64,000 nt of DNA from Pseudorasbora parva. Lineage: Eukaryota > Chordata > Actinopteri > Cypriniformes > Gobionidae. The stretch lies in assembly GCF_024679245.1 (NCBI RefSeq), contig NC_090178.1:7820202-7884201 (forward strand), given 5' to 3'. The position numbers and the translations under genes were made by a program. Positions 50,045 to 61,130 of this stretch are shown here, in pieces; positions within the stretch are counted from its first letter, which is position 1, and each line of letters opens with the position of its first letter. The notes beneath the pieces were generated by a model. It did no database searches, was not told the DNA's origin, and worked only from the letters and a program-made list of their open reading frames with translations.

Positions 50045-50335
50045 CATGTTTTTGTGACTTATGAAATGTGTATAATGACACAGGTATGACATAGGTATTA
50101 CAAGGAGAGGGTGACTTATGAGGACAGTGGCCATGTCCTCACTTTTCAAAATGCTTATAAATCCTACAGGATGAGTTTTTTTGAGAAAGTAAAAATGCAG
50201 AATGTTTCCTGTGATGGGTAGGTTTAGGGGTAGGGGCAGTGTAAGGGGATAGAAAATACGGTTTTACGTTATAAAAACCATTACGCCTATGGAATGTCCC
50301 CATATGTCACAAAAACAAACGTGTGTGTGTGTTGC
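49435..50335. repeat. Three diverged ~300-bp tandem units
   Basis: The string gtaaaaatgcagaatgtttc occurs at about 49590, 49865 and 50187. Each is followed by a ggtttagggg-type block, a cattacgcctatgg block and a gtccccac / tgtgtgtg end. The units are about 280-320 bp apart and in the same direction. A TG microsatellite (49989-50041) lies within the second. Confidence 0.7.
49989..50041. repeat. (TG)n microsatellite
   Basis: About 53 bp of TG. Confidence 0.97.
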
Positions 50336-50917
50336 AAATTTACATTTGCAACACACACACTTGCGATACATTTGCGATATAACTTCTGTTGAGCAAAACA
50401 TTGGTGTGTTATTAGCGTTTGAAGTGTTACCTAACCCTATCGTATAAATAATATTTGATAGGTTCGAGTAGGCCTACATTTTACCCCATAGTGTGATAAA
50501 ATGCCCCACTTTTTAGTCAAATTAATGAGGCACATGTATTTTTCAAAACTATATTTTTTAGTGTAGGCATGTTATATGTCCAGAAGCTTTTGTTGTATAG
50601 CTTTAATATGGCAGTAGGTAGAGGAGTGATTTTCAAAAATAAAGCCCCATGGAAATATTCACTTTCTACAGTACAAAGTGTGACGCGTTATCAATTTGCC
50701 TAATTAATATGTTTTTATATCAGTTCTACAATTCAAGCTACAATAGCTACTAATTATCATTATCATCATTATTATTGTAGCTGCTGCTGTTGTTGTTGTT
50801 GTTCCAAATTTCATCTTTGCCGCCAGGCGTGGCATCATGAGGACAGTGGCGTCTGAGGTGGAAACACGAACGGTCTTTGTTCAAGGTTTGCCTGCGATGT
50901 TGCTAGACACGTGCTCG

Positions 50918-50921
<4 letters not shown>

Positions 50922-51010
<89 letters not shown>
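50922..51010. repeat. (TC)n microsatellite
   Basis: About 88 bp of TC, a polypyrimidine tract. Frames on either strand across it are artefacts. Confidence 0.98.
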
Positions 51011-51011
<1 letters not shown>

Positions 51012-51743
51012 ACCATAAATGTGCAGTGCAGATCCTGCAACGTCTGTCTGATAACTCTCCCCATGTCTTCTTCTCGCTGGCCGTGTGCTCTTCCTCTCAG
51101 TGTAACAGCACTCCATGCGCAACGGTAGTCCAAACAACAACTCAGTGACCCGCTGCAACCAACGGCAAACAGGGTGGGCGGACCCCCAAATTATGTCAGT
51201 TTAACTCTTTCGGTTTGGGGAAATATTGGGGACAGATGTTTCAGTTCCTCTGCTTAGAGCCACGAATGTTCACCGCAAAATTTCGATCATGTTATGACAG
51301 TCCATTGATCAAGAATCATAACAGAACTGATGTTGTTGGAAATGTAGAAGTAGCTGGACGGTGTTGTTTTCAGGCGCACATGTGTTATCATTCCGTCACG
51401 CCTCTCCTCACAACAGAATACGATGAACTGTGATGCTGAAGACTAATATTTACGCATACAATTATGTTTTGGATTATTCATTAGGAGTGAGTTGTGGGTC
51501 TGAAATGCACTGGGATGGATGGATGGGTGGATGGATAGATGGATGGATGGTGACTGTCTCAGCAAGGCAGAGCATGGCAAGCTGTTTGAACATTTATTTA
51601 TATTTCTCAAACTGCATCAAAATGCGCTAGAAATACTAACACTCTATAGTATAAAAGTAAACTATACATAGGCCTAAACTAATTTATATTTAACAAACCT
51701 TTTTCATTGCTTAATCTTCGGCAATTCTGTGTTGGTGTTCACA
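51011..51743. other. Non-coding DNA
   Basis: No gene supported. A short (GGAT)n run lies near 51511-51550. Confidence 0.35.
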
Positions 51744-52464
51744 TTAAAGGTGTAGTTTACCCAAAAATTTAAATCATGTAATTAATTACTCACCCTAATG
51801 CCGTTCGACACCCGTAAGACCTGAAGACAAATGAAGATATTTTTGTTAAAATCCGATGGCTCAGACAGGGCTTCATTGACAGCGATGTCATTTCCTCTCT
51901 CAAGACCCATAAAAGGCACTAAAGACGTCGTTACAAAGCCGTTAACAAAATAATTTTATGAAGCAACGAGAATAGTTTTTGTGCACAAAAAAACTAAATA
52001 ACGACTTATATAGTGATGGGCCGATTTCAAAACAAAATTAAATTTTGAACCGTTATGAATCAGCGTATCGAATCATAATTCGGATCGCGTGTCAAACTGC
52101 CAAACTGCTGAAATCACGTGACACTGGCGATCCGAATCATGAATCGATTCACTGATTCATTACATTTGAATCTTTGTTTTGAAATCAGCCATTACTATAT
52201 AAGTCATTATTTAGTGTGTTTTTTTGTGCGCTAAAACTTCTCGTCACTTCATAAAATTATTGTAAGGCAACTGTAGTGAGATGGACTTTGTAACGACATC
52301 TTTAGTGACTTTTATGGGTCTTGAGAGAGGAAATGACATTGGTGTCAATGAAGGCCTGTCTGAGCCATCGGATTTCAACAAAAATAGGTCTTACGGGTGT
52401 CGAACGACATTAGGGTACGTAAATAATGAGAGAATTATTTTTTTTGGGTGACCTAACCCTTTAA
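51744..52464. mobile_element. TTAA-flanked foldback element with ~300-bp inverted arms
   Basis: The left end TTAAAGGTGTAGTTTACCC mirrors the right end GGGTGACCTAACCCTTTAA imperfectly. The arms (about 51750-51985 and 52225-52460) are long inverted repeats sharing, for example, ACCCGTAAGACCT versus AGGTCTTACGGGTGT. 721 bp, no coding. Confidence 0.7.
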
Positions 52465-52646
52465 TATTTGTATAGATGATGGTGACAAATGCTGGGGCTA
52501 AATTGTTGAGCTTTGATAATAATAATTATATTACACATGTAAAAAAATATAAATGACCTTTTTTAATGTCCTATAAATGTAACTGGATAAATAGTAGGCT
52601 ACGACTACTAACAAAAATTAAAGTAGTAAAATAATAATACAAAATA

Positions 52647-53256
52647 TTAAAGGTCCCGTTCTTCGCGATTCCATCTTTCAAACTTTAGTTAGTGTGTAAT
52701 GTTGCTGTTAGAGCATAAATAATACCTGTAAAATTATAAAGCTCAAAGTTCAATGCCAAGCGAGATATTTTATTTAACAGAAGTTCCCTTACAAAGCCTA
52801 CAGCGAACGGCCGGTTTGGACTACAGCAGGAAGTGCAGGGATGTAATGACGTCACTAGAACCGTTTGTTGACTAACCCTCCGCCCACAAGAACACGCAAA
52901 ATAGGGGGCGTGGTCTCGTTGCTCTCCCACGTGGAGAAGAGCGCGCATTCAGCGCTTGCATCTCCCCGTTATGCTAAGAGGCGGGACCTTTCCGGGCAAA
53001 GTGCGCTTAGCTGCTGTCCAATCACAACACGGAAAGCGCTGGCCCAATCAAAACTCGTTACGTATTTCTGAAGGAGGGACTTCATAGAACAAGGAAATCA
53101 TCAGGCCGTTTTTGGACAGAGGAAACAGCGCTGTACAGATAAGTAAATTGTGTGAAAAATACTGTTTTTTTTACACGCGAAACATGAACTCATGTTATAT
53201 TGCACACTGTAAACATAATCAAAGCTTCGAAAACACGCGAAGAACGGGACCTTTAA
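52647..53256 (-). mobile_element. TTAA-flanked element, copy 2 of an inverted pair
   Basis: Same family and nearly the same length as 33372-33979 but inverted: its left end continues GATTCCATC, which is the complement of the right end of copy 1. Confidence 0.75.
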
Positions 53257-53333
53257 AATATGTATAATGTATATTGTCTTTATTGTTAAAAGTTATATTT
53301 TATTTTTTACAAACAAAATTGCAATTAGTATTT

Positions 53334-53351
53334 AAATATATATATACATAT

Positions 53352-53440
<89 letters not shown>
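53334..53440. repeat. (TA)n microsatellite
   Basis: About 100 bp of TA with a few ACA interruptions at the start. Confidence 0.97.
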
Positions 53441-53443
<3 letters not shown>

Positions 53444-54470
53444 AGGGCGTTTCGAAGGAGGCAGCATCTCTTATATTACAAAATGTGACATTATAAAGTG
53501 CAAAAGTCACTCATTCTTCTAAAGTAACAGTGACAGCGAGCTCTTGTGCCTTCTCTGAGCCCACTGATTTTTCAAACAGACCCCATACTGGGTTTAGTCA
53601 TGGGTAATTGAGAATAAACGTGGGAAGGTCACCTGAGAGTCATAGCGTTATTATTGGTTATGATGTGTGTTTTGACAGTAAAAACAGAAATATTCCCAAT
53701 ATTTTGACATTCATGATTTTCTTTATCACCAATTGCTTGGAATATGAAGGACAACGATTCATATTCCGCACATCATTTCCTTTGATAATAAAATGAAGTA
53801 AATTATTAAATAGATAAATAAGTAAATAAGTTAACGAGTAAAGTATATGTAAACACTCAACTATATATTTTGAAATAAGCTCAAACTAAATTAAACTAAT
53901 TTAACAAATTAAAACAACAACAAAAAATTCTCATAACAAAAAAATACCCCTTAATAATGTCTAAATATACATATCCAAATGCAAAACAAAACCAAATGCA
54001 CTATAATGTCATGTCTGAATCCAATGTTGCCAGCAACTAGGGAATACCCAGCTATGTTTATGTATTTATACACATTACACACATATGAGTGCACTTTTAA
54101 CTGGCTAAATACTACTACTACTACTAATAAAAGATACAAAACAAAAATAATACCAAACAATCACGATACGTAGATAACTGAGGAATGTTGAGGCATTTAA
54201 TAATTAAAAAAAACTTAATTTGAACAATAAAAACACAATATTCCTCAAATACTAATACAAAAACTAATTTAAAAAGTGGAACAAAGACAGTTATCACAAT
54301 TTTTTATTTCTTTATTGTTAGTTAATCACAAAAAGGAAACAACATTGTCTATTAAACAATAAAATAACGTGTCGCTCATTCTTAGTAGGCTACAAGAGTT
54401 ATACAAATAGATCGATTCTAGGGAATAAATGCTAAACCGGCTTGCCATAGGCGGGGACTGGGGGAACCAG
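53441..54470. other. AT-rich DNA upstream of mex3a
   Basis: No gene or clear transposon recognised. Base composition changes abruptly at about 54430 from AT-rich to GC-rich. Confidence 0.4.
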
Positions 54471-54474
54471 ACGG

Positions 54475-54683
54475 GGTGGAGCATCAGTTAGCCTGGCCCT
54501 TCTCGGCGCAGACATCCTTGTGTCCCGTTCGCCTTCTGCGTATCGGAACCGGAGAGGGGGCTGGTCTGTGGGAGGGACTAGCGCAAAGGGGGGACTTGGA
54601 CCAAGGAGGGGGCGGGGTGGCGGCTAGGGTGCTGTTCCTCCAGTCTCTTACCAGTGTCTTTGTCTCACACTCTTTTGTTAGCC
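54475..54683 (+). promoter_or_regulatory. mex3a: mex3a promoter / 5' UTR region
   Basis: GC-rich stretch directly before the start codon with G-rich runs and a GC-box (GGGGGCGGGGTGGCGG, about 54608-54623) of the Sp1 type. The transcription start cannot be fixed from sequence. The role is inferred from position and composition. Confidence 0.45.
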
Positions 54684-57600
54684 ATGCCTAGCTTGCTGGT
54701 TCTAGCAGGGATCATGGAGAAAAATGGGGGCTACGGCGGGGATTTAGCCGGCTCCGGCTTCGGCAGCGAAGGTCTCCTAGTGCCACCCGAGGAGGAGGAG
54801 GATGATTCCCGTGCCCTTAGAGTTGCGCTGGGCCAACTGTCGCTGCTGGGTCTTGGAGAGGGCGAGGACGGGGCTCCTGCGGGTGGTGGTGGTGGAGGAG
54901 TTCAAGACAGGAGTAACAATAACCACCACAATCACATCCCATCTGAATCAGGGATGTTACAAGGGAAAAACAAGTTGTGCGCCCTGTACGAGAGCTCGCC
55001 GACCGAAACCAAAGGACGGGGCTGCAACATAACGGAGTGCGTCCCCGTGCCAAGCTCCGAACATGTGGCCGAAATAGTAGGGAGGCAAGGTAAATACAAC
55101 GATGCGCACTTTCACATGCTTTTAAACTCGTTCTCCAGGGTGTGCGGCTCAAACTAAGTGTGGAGCTGTCTTAACAAAGAAAAAGGGAGTGGTAATGTTT
55201 TTAACATGTCTGTTTTTGCCAAACTGTGCCACTATTTCAGCGCGTAGATCCCATATACATGGGCATTTCCTCTTAGCAAAGCAAAGTTACCAACGGGTAC
55301 GAGAACAAAGGCGTTATTCCACATCCACGCCTTCAATGTCAGCACGCTGCTTTCCCTTTGTCGTCTGAGGGCGCGTAATTCTGTTTTTTTGAAACAGAAA
55401 ATGGAACGCGTGTGCGCTCGCTGGATACAATGTAACAGTCAACGGTCTTTGTTGACTGGATACATTGTGTCATTCGCTCCTTCGCGCGCCTCTGTAGTTC
55501 CTGGGGGCTTTCATATGCAGCAGCAGCACCACGTTGTTTTTGTTAGGCAATCTCAGACAAAGAGGACTTGTCGGGTAACTTAAGTCCACCGCTTATGTCC
55601 ACAGTATCGCGAAGCTCATAAAAGTGGCTCTCGTGAAGACCTAAAAGTGCTGAAATTATGACAGCGTTGTCAGACAAAGAAGTGAAAGTCCTTGTGTGCG
55701 TTGAGGGCAAAGCTCGTGCGGGGGGAAAATGGGAAGATAGCTACAAACGTGACTTGGCGGAAAAGTTCTATTTTGAATGTGTGATGATATTTGGATTGAG
55801 TTGAGGAGGCAATCTCGTGTTGTTGACCCCGAGGTTTAATTGTGATTAACAAGTCACTTTGTGATACATTGAAAGCACAGTATGCAGTATTCTGGAAAGC
55901 CATGTTGCATTTGGTCCTGGAGAGACAGACTATAAAGACTGTATTAGAGTCACGCCCCGTCTACCAGTACAACAGCCCTGCACTCAAAGCAGGGGGTCAG
56001 GAAGCCTCTATGGAGCTCACTGCCCATTCATTAACAGCCTAATATCTTACCCAGATGAGATATGTACTAATAGACGTCCATAACAAGCGGGTTCCCTGCA
56101 TATAATGACTTAGTCTAGTTGTAAAGTGGCCTGTGTGTGTGTCTGAAGTGAACGCTCAAATCCAACTTGGGATGCAGTGAGCGCGTGGATTGGAAGTTGC
56201 TGATTAAGAGGATTTGAAACGGGGTCTTTACCTCATTAGTTACTGATATTACAGCCACATCCTGGGCTGAATAACTGGACATTTGTTTGGCCTTTATTAG
56301 GTTCATTTAATTGCATTTTTCTATGAATGGATGGGTGCTTTTAGCCCGATTATTACAAGCGAGAGTAATGGTGAAAAAAGCAGCACTTATGTATTCTTGT
56401 TATCGCCATTAGTTGGAATTTGAGCTGTAAGGTTCCAGCGCTTTGTTCACCTGCACTGGCTGCCATGCCTGTTAGGAAATGCGCTCCTGCAGCGAGAGGG
56501 ACGATTCGGCGGCGGGAGGGAATCTGTGCGCCCCGCTGTCAGTGATAGACAGTCCATCCAGGTTATTTTTTTAGCTTCTGCTCTACACAATGAGCCATGA
56601 AACCAGTGTGCAGAGATCTATCCACTGAACAGGCCCCTGGGTGGAGAAAGCCACCTCACTCTTGATAAGACACCACTGAGGTGCTAATAAATACTCTGGT
56701 GCTATACACGAGGCAGATGCTGTGGAGCACCACACCTTGTTATGAATTCGTATCTCAATAACTTTATGGGGGATTTAGCGTGCTTGCCTCGTCCTCGAGT
56801 GAACTCCATCTGCAGATGCGAGAGAATAGGTGTGGAATTTGCATCTGAAAACACATTTTACAAATTGTGTTTCGGTGCTGGATATCATAGTACCTTTAAC
56901 TGTCAGCTAGCACATGGCACTCTTGCAGAGGAGACGTCATTCCGACACCAGTGGTTTTTAAGAGCTATTACGATCACAGGTTTGTTTTTCTGCTTTCTAA
57001 CAGGGCACGTCCACACAGACTGGAATTTTTGTATATGCTAAATGGGATTTATTATGGTAAATACTTAAGATCATGTAAAGCCAACATTTTTCTCTCTATA
57101 TTTTGCAAACAGCAAAAATATTACTGAGACAGACTAATGCAGCAGAAAACAAAGCCATTGTCTTAATCGATTTGTATGTTTACCACAACAGCGAACAGCA
57201 ATTTCTAAATTCACTTTAGGCCTCATTCATTAAACACGAGCAGAAAAAATTTCAGTGCACATTGTTTAATCAATAAACAGACATTTTTTAAAATGCTGTT
57301 TAGGAATAAGGGCCAGTGGATTTGATCAAATACAACTAATTGCAAGACAATCCTCGTTTCACTATAAAAATAAAAATAAAAATCGATAGTTTAGTACACT
57401 ATACAAAAATTAAGACAATGCTCATTTTTATCACCCAAATTTTAATATAGAGTGTACCAAAAAAAAGCATGCTAATTTTTATCATGAAAAAACTGGTATA
57501 TTTGGTAAAATGGTTACAATAGAAAAAGCAAGGACGGGGCCAGACTGAATCTGCAGAATTTTGTACATTTAAGCATGGTAAAATGATAAAACACGGTCAA

Positions 57601-58959
57601 TAAATTGCGTTACACAGAGTAAAGATTACTATACTTTTATTGAGAGCTGAAAACACAATCAAACTATCAAAAATATTAAAATAAATTACACTTAAGAGAT
57701 GGAGAGCATGAAGAACTTTGTGATTGAGTTCTGCTGCAGATTTTGGGCATGGGTGACCTTTTGACCTGGAAACAAACAAGCCAATGATGTATTAACTGAC
57801 AGATATTGGTAATACCTCTACTATAATGCTGCTTCTCCACTCCACAGGTTGCAAAATCAAAGCTTTGCGCGCAAAGACAAACACCTACATCAAGACCCCC
57901 GTCAGAGGCGAGGAACCGGTCTTCCTCATCACAGGCCGCAAAGAGGATGTGGCCCTGGCCAGACGCGAAATCATCTCCGCCGCAGAGCACTTCTCCATGC
58001 TGCGGGCCTCCAGGAACAAGTTGGGCGTCTCATTCAGCGGCTCGCCTCCTGCACCGCTACCTGGCCAGACCACCATACAGGTGCGGGTGCCTTACCGCGT
58101 GGTGGGTCTGGTGGTCGGACCGAAAGGCTCGACTATAAAGCGCATCCAGCAGCAGACGTGCACTTATATCGTGACCCCGAGCCGCGACCGTGACCCCGTT
58201 TTCGAGATCACCGGCTCCCCTGGGAACGCCGAACGGGCTCGGGAGGAAATCGAGGCGCACATTGCTTTCCGCACGGGTGGCCTGCACGATCACAACAATG
58301 AGAACGACTGCTTGGGCCCTGACAGTGGCAACGGGGGTCTGGAGAGCCGCCTGCAGCAGGTGTGGGGGCTACAGGGGGCCCCGCGCAAACCGCTTGCCAG
58401 CAGCTACCGCCAGAATTTCTCAGACACCATGGTCGGAAGTAGCGGCGGAGGAGGAGGAGGTGGTGGGATTTACAGTAAAGGTGACTTTACCAACCACGGC
58501 AACGGAGACAAGCCGTGCTCGTACTTCGGCTCAGAGGGCACTCAAAGCTGGGGCGATCCCGACTATCCCAAACAGGTGGCTTACTACGCCCAGCAGCGCT
58601 CCAAAAGCTTCGGAGGCCTGCCTCTCCCTCTGACCAGACTGTCGCCGGGTCTGCCCGAACCGTGCGGCACCGGCAACTCCAACGCCGTCGGGTCTCCTCA
58701 CGCCCAGGCGCGCCGCGCCCACAGCGAGCCCACCGCCACCACGGCCGCGTTCACCGGACGTCTCCCCGTGCCGGATTCACCGCCCGCCGTGGCTCGGGAC
58801 TGCATGACCTGTTTTGAGAGCAAAGTGACGGCCGCGCTGGTCCCGTGCGGTCATAACCTCTTCTGCATGGAGTGCGCCATCCGAATTTGTGAGCTAAACC
58901 ATCCAGAGTGCCCGGTCTGCCACACCCTGGTCACACAGGCCATCCGAATATTCTCTTAA
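54684..58959 (+). CDS. mex3a: MEX3A RNA-binding protein, two coding exons, 505 aa
   Basis: Coding exons are 54684-55089 and 57848-58959, joined by a GT-AG intron of phase 1 that splits the Gly of the first GRQG loop. Order: N-terminus [16 protein letters not shown], typical of MEX3A rather than MEX3B/C/D; an acidic stretch; an LGQLSLLGL motif; a KLCALYE segment also specific to MEX3A; KH1 (about 121-188, GRQG at 133-136); KH2 (about 210-280, GPKG at 226-229); a Gly-rich linker; and a C-terminal RING finger of C3HC4 type (C454, C457, C469, H471, C475, C478, C490, C493) ending QAIRIFS. Family role: binds target mRNA in cytoplasm and nucleus, with likely ubiquitin ligase activity, controlling stem-cell and differentiation genes. 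Length is near the mammalian protein (about 520). A second Met at residue 11 has a good context, but the family starts at MPSL. No defects seen. Confidence 0.96.
55090..57847 (+). other. mex3a: mex3a intron
   Basis: 2758 bp between GTAAAT and TCCACAG. No gene inside. A GC-rich patch lies near 56480-56560; otherwise ordinary and almost free of recognisable transposons, unlike the rest of the window. Confidence 0.85.
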
Positions 58960-60180
58960 AGAGTTGTTTTTTTTCTTTTTTTTGTGCTTTGTTTTTACTC
59001 TGTAGAATCGGTTTACTTTTAATCTTTTTTTATTTGGCCAGTATTCACTTTTTTATTTTTCAGAAAACACAAAACCAAAACAAGCAGATATTTTAGAACA
59101 CACTGCTTGCTTTACTAAAAAAAGAGGAAGAAGTATTTTCAGATTTTTCTTTTATATGTACACATATATACATATATATTTTATAAAAGTTTTTTTAAAA
59201 ATGGAAAGAACGTAGTTCTTAGCATGTTCATTTTAGTTTTTTCTTTATTTTATTTAATTTTTTTACTGGTGCTGTTTTTTCCACATGCTGTGTGGACAGC
59301 AACAGGAGAAATAATGTGAACATTTTACACTTTTCCTTTGCTGGGGAGGTATTAAAAAAATATGATTGCGAGTTTATTTCCTAAGATTGGAGTATAGTTT
59401 TTCATCCCAGCATCTTTTGCAAATGAGCTAGTATTCTTTTTTTTTTAAGGCAAACTAGAATCTTAAATCTTTGCACCTTAAAATTGATGTAAAGTGATTG
59501 TCAAAAAAAAACATTACATTGCTAGATGTCTATGCGAAATAGATGGTATAGAAATGGCCGTCATGGGCTGATATATACGACCTGATGTCGTTGTGGCTTT
59601 AAATTTGGATCATGTTCTAAACAACACAATTACACAATTAGTAATCTGCTTTGCTAATCAATATTTGAACGGGTAATTGACGAGTAAAACAGGGAGTTTC
59701 TCTTTTTTGGTTTGGTTTGGTTTCTGCACCAGTCAGCCTATTATGTGATGCATCTAAAAAAGGTCTTGGGTACAATACAAGCAAAGAAAAGAAACTGTTT
59801 TCAGAGCACATTGATTGGTCAACTTAAAAAACATTGGAATTCATCCAGCATACTGTTGTCCAAAAGGTCTTTCCCGGGTTGATTTTAATAACGTGTTTAT
59901 TCTCACTTCCTTATGATTTTTTCAATTTCCACACGTTTATTTAGTAAAACGCTGATTATTAGCATGGGGCATGAGATGTAGTACAAAAAAAAGAAGGAAA
60001 AAAAAAGCTGAGGGGGTGATTGAGGGGAGGGGGCCTGTAATCTGATCCTGAATAGACCAAATAGACAAAAGCAAGCAAGACTCCGAGCTACAGTACAATG
60101 TAAATCACCCACTCTCGAGGTCCTGCATTTGAGTTGCAAAGCTGTCTGTGCTGAGGCAGGTGTTGCATATCGTACTTTAG
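58960..60180 (+). other. mex3a: mex3a 3' UTR (extent unknown)
   Basis: T- and A-rich sequence follows the stop codon with many T runs, typical of the long 3' UTRs of MEX3 genes. ATTAAA occurs near 59352, but canonical AATAAA motifs are only noted beyond 61970, so the end of the transcript is not resolved. Confidence 0.5.
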
Positions 60181-60189
60181 ATTAAGTTT

Positions 60190-61130
60190 TTTTTCTCTCT
60201 ATAAAGGGTCGGGCTGTCAGGGGGGAATTATGCTCTAATTCTACTCACTGCTCCGTGCATACGCTGTAAAGACTACAGAGCTCCGGAGCTCCTCCCAGAG
60301 AGTATATTGTTTTGTCGCAGTGGTGGTACAATCCCCGGAGCGCCCCGACATGGCCTGCCCTAGGAGGAGCTGATAATTAGCCATACATCAGAGTCCAGGT
60401 GCAAAGCAACTGCTGTAGGAAGGAGGGGCGGCGTACAGTGGCGTGAATGAGGATGGACGAGACGCCGCGCAGGGGGCTAAACTAGGTGCAGCTGGGGCCC
60501 CTCCTGTCGATCGCTCTCTCCTCTCTCTCCCGTTCTGCTATTCCCAATGGGGAAAAGGGAGCCTCTTTTGTCCAGCCATGGGGTGAAAAAAAAATTCAAC
60601 AGCAGATTTCATTTCAAAGAGAAATCCTGGCGTTCTGGGTAGGGAGCGATGAGATAGACCCAAAGCATTTTTTAATTCAACTTACCGAATTCCTCGTTTA
60701 ATGTGCACGAGAGGCAGGCCGCCGAAGTTTCCATGGAGTCTTCCTTCATGAGCGGGACATCCTGCCGTGACCCCCTCGAGACAGCCCTGCCAGTGCACGG
60801 TCACAAGCAGCCAATCGGAGAACAACCTTGAACTCCACAATGAAATCAGACAATTGTAATTGACAAGAAAGCAGGGGGGGGGGGGAAACGCCCAATTTGG
60901 TGGCCGCTCATGCTGAATCAAATTACACACCCACTGCCTGTCTCATTGCAGGCTAGGGGATTTCAGGATAGGGGATTAGAGCATTCTGAGGTTGGGAAAC
61001 TGTCTTTTTTCCCCCCTCTCGCTAGAAGGCCGCTACAAAAGAAAGGATCCACTGAAAATGTACTCTTTTCCCCCCATCAAGCCTCTGCGGCATTGCCACA
61101 TGTGCGCGGTGTTAGAAGATATGCTAGGGT
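60190..61130. promoter_or_regulatory. GC-richer, repeat-free block downstream of mex3a, possible conserved regulatory region
   Basis: This block stands out from its AT-rich surroundings. It holds homeodomain-like sites (GATAATTAGCC near 60372, CAATTGTAATTG near 60852), a CCAAT box (AGCCAATCGG near 60810) and a 10-G run at 60876. No frame has recognised coding. It may be part of a long 3' UTR, an enhancer or a promoter. Function is inference. Confidence 0.3.

Noticed and set aside
50837..50920. Frame starting MRTVASEVETRTVFVQGLP, faintly like the opening of an RNA-recognition domain
   Set aside because: The resemblance ends after about ten residues and runs into a TC microsatellite; no splice site or further domain follows.
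54654..54683. Upstream in-frame extension of mex3a from 54654
   Set aside because: It starts with GTG, and the family N-terminus MPSL begins at the ATG at 54684.
57676..58722. Frames on other strands and phases across mex3a exon 2
   Set aside because: They are shadows of a GC-rich true coding exon with conserved KH and RING domains.
60681..60834. About 50 open codons around a good-context ATG at 60732
   Set aside because: Short, no domain, no splice partners; not enough to call a gene.
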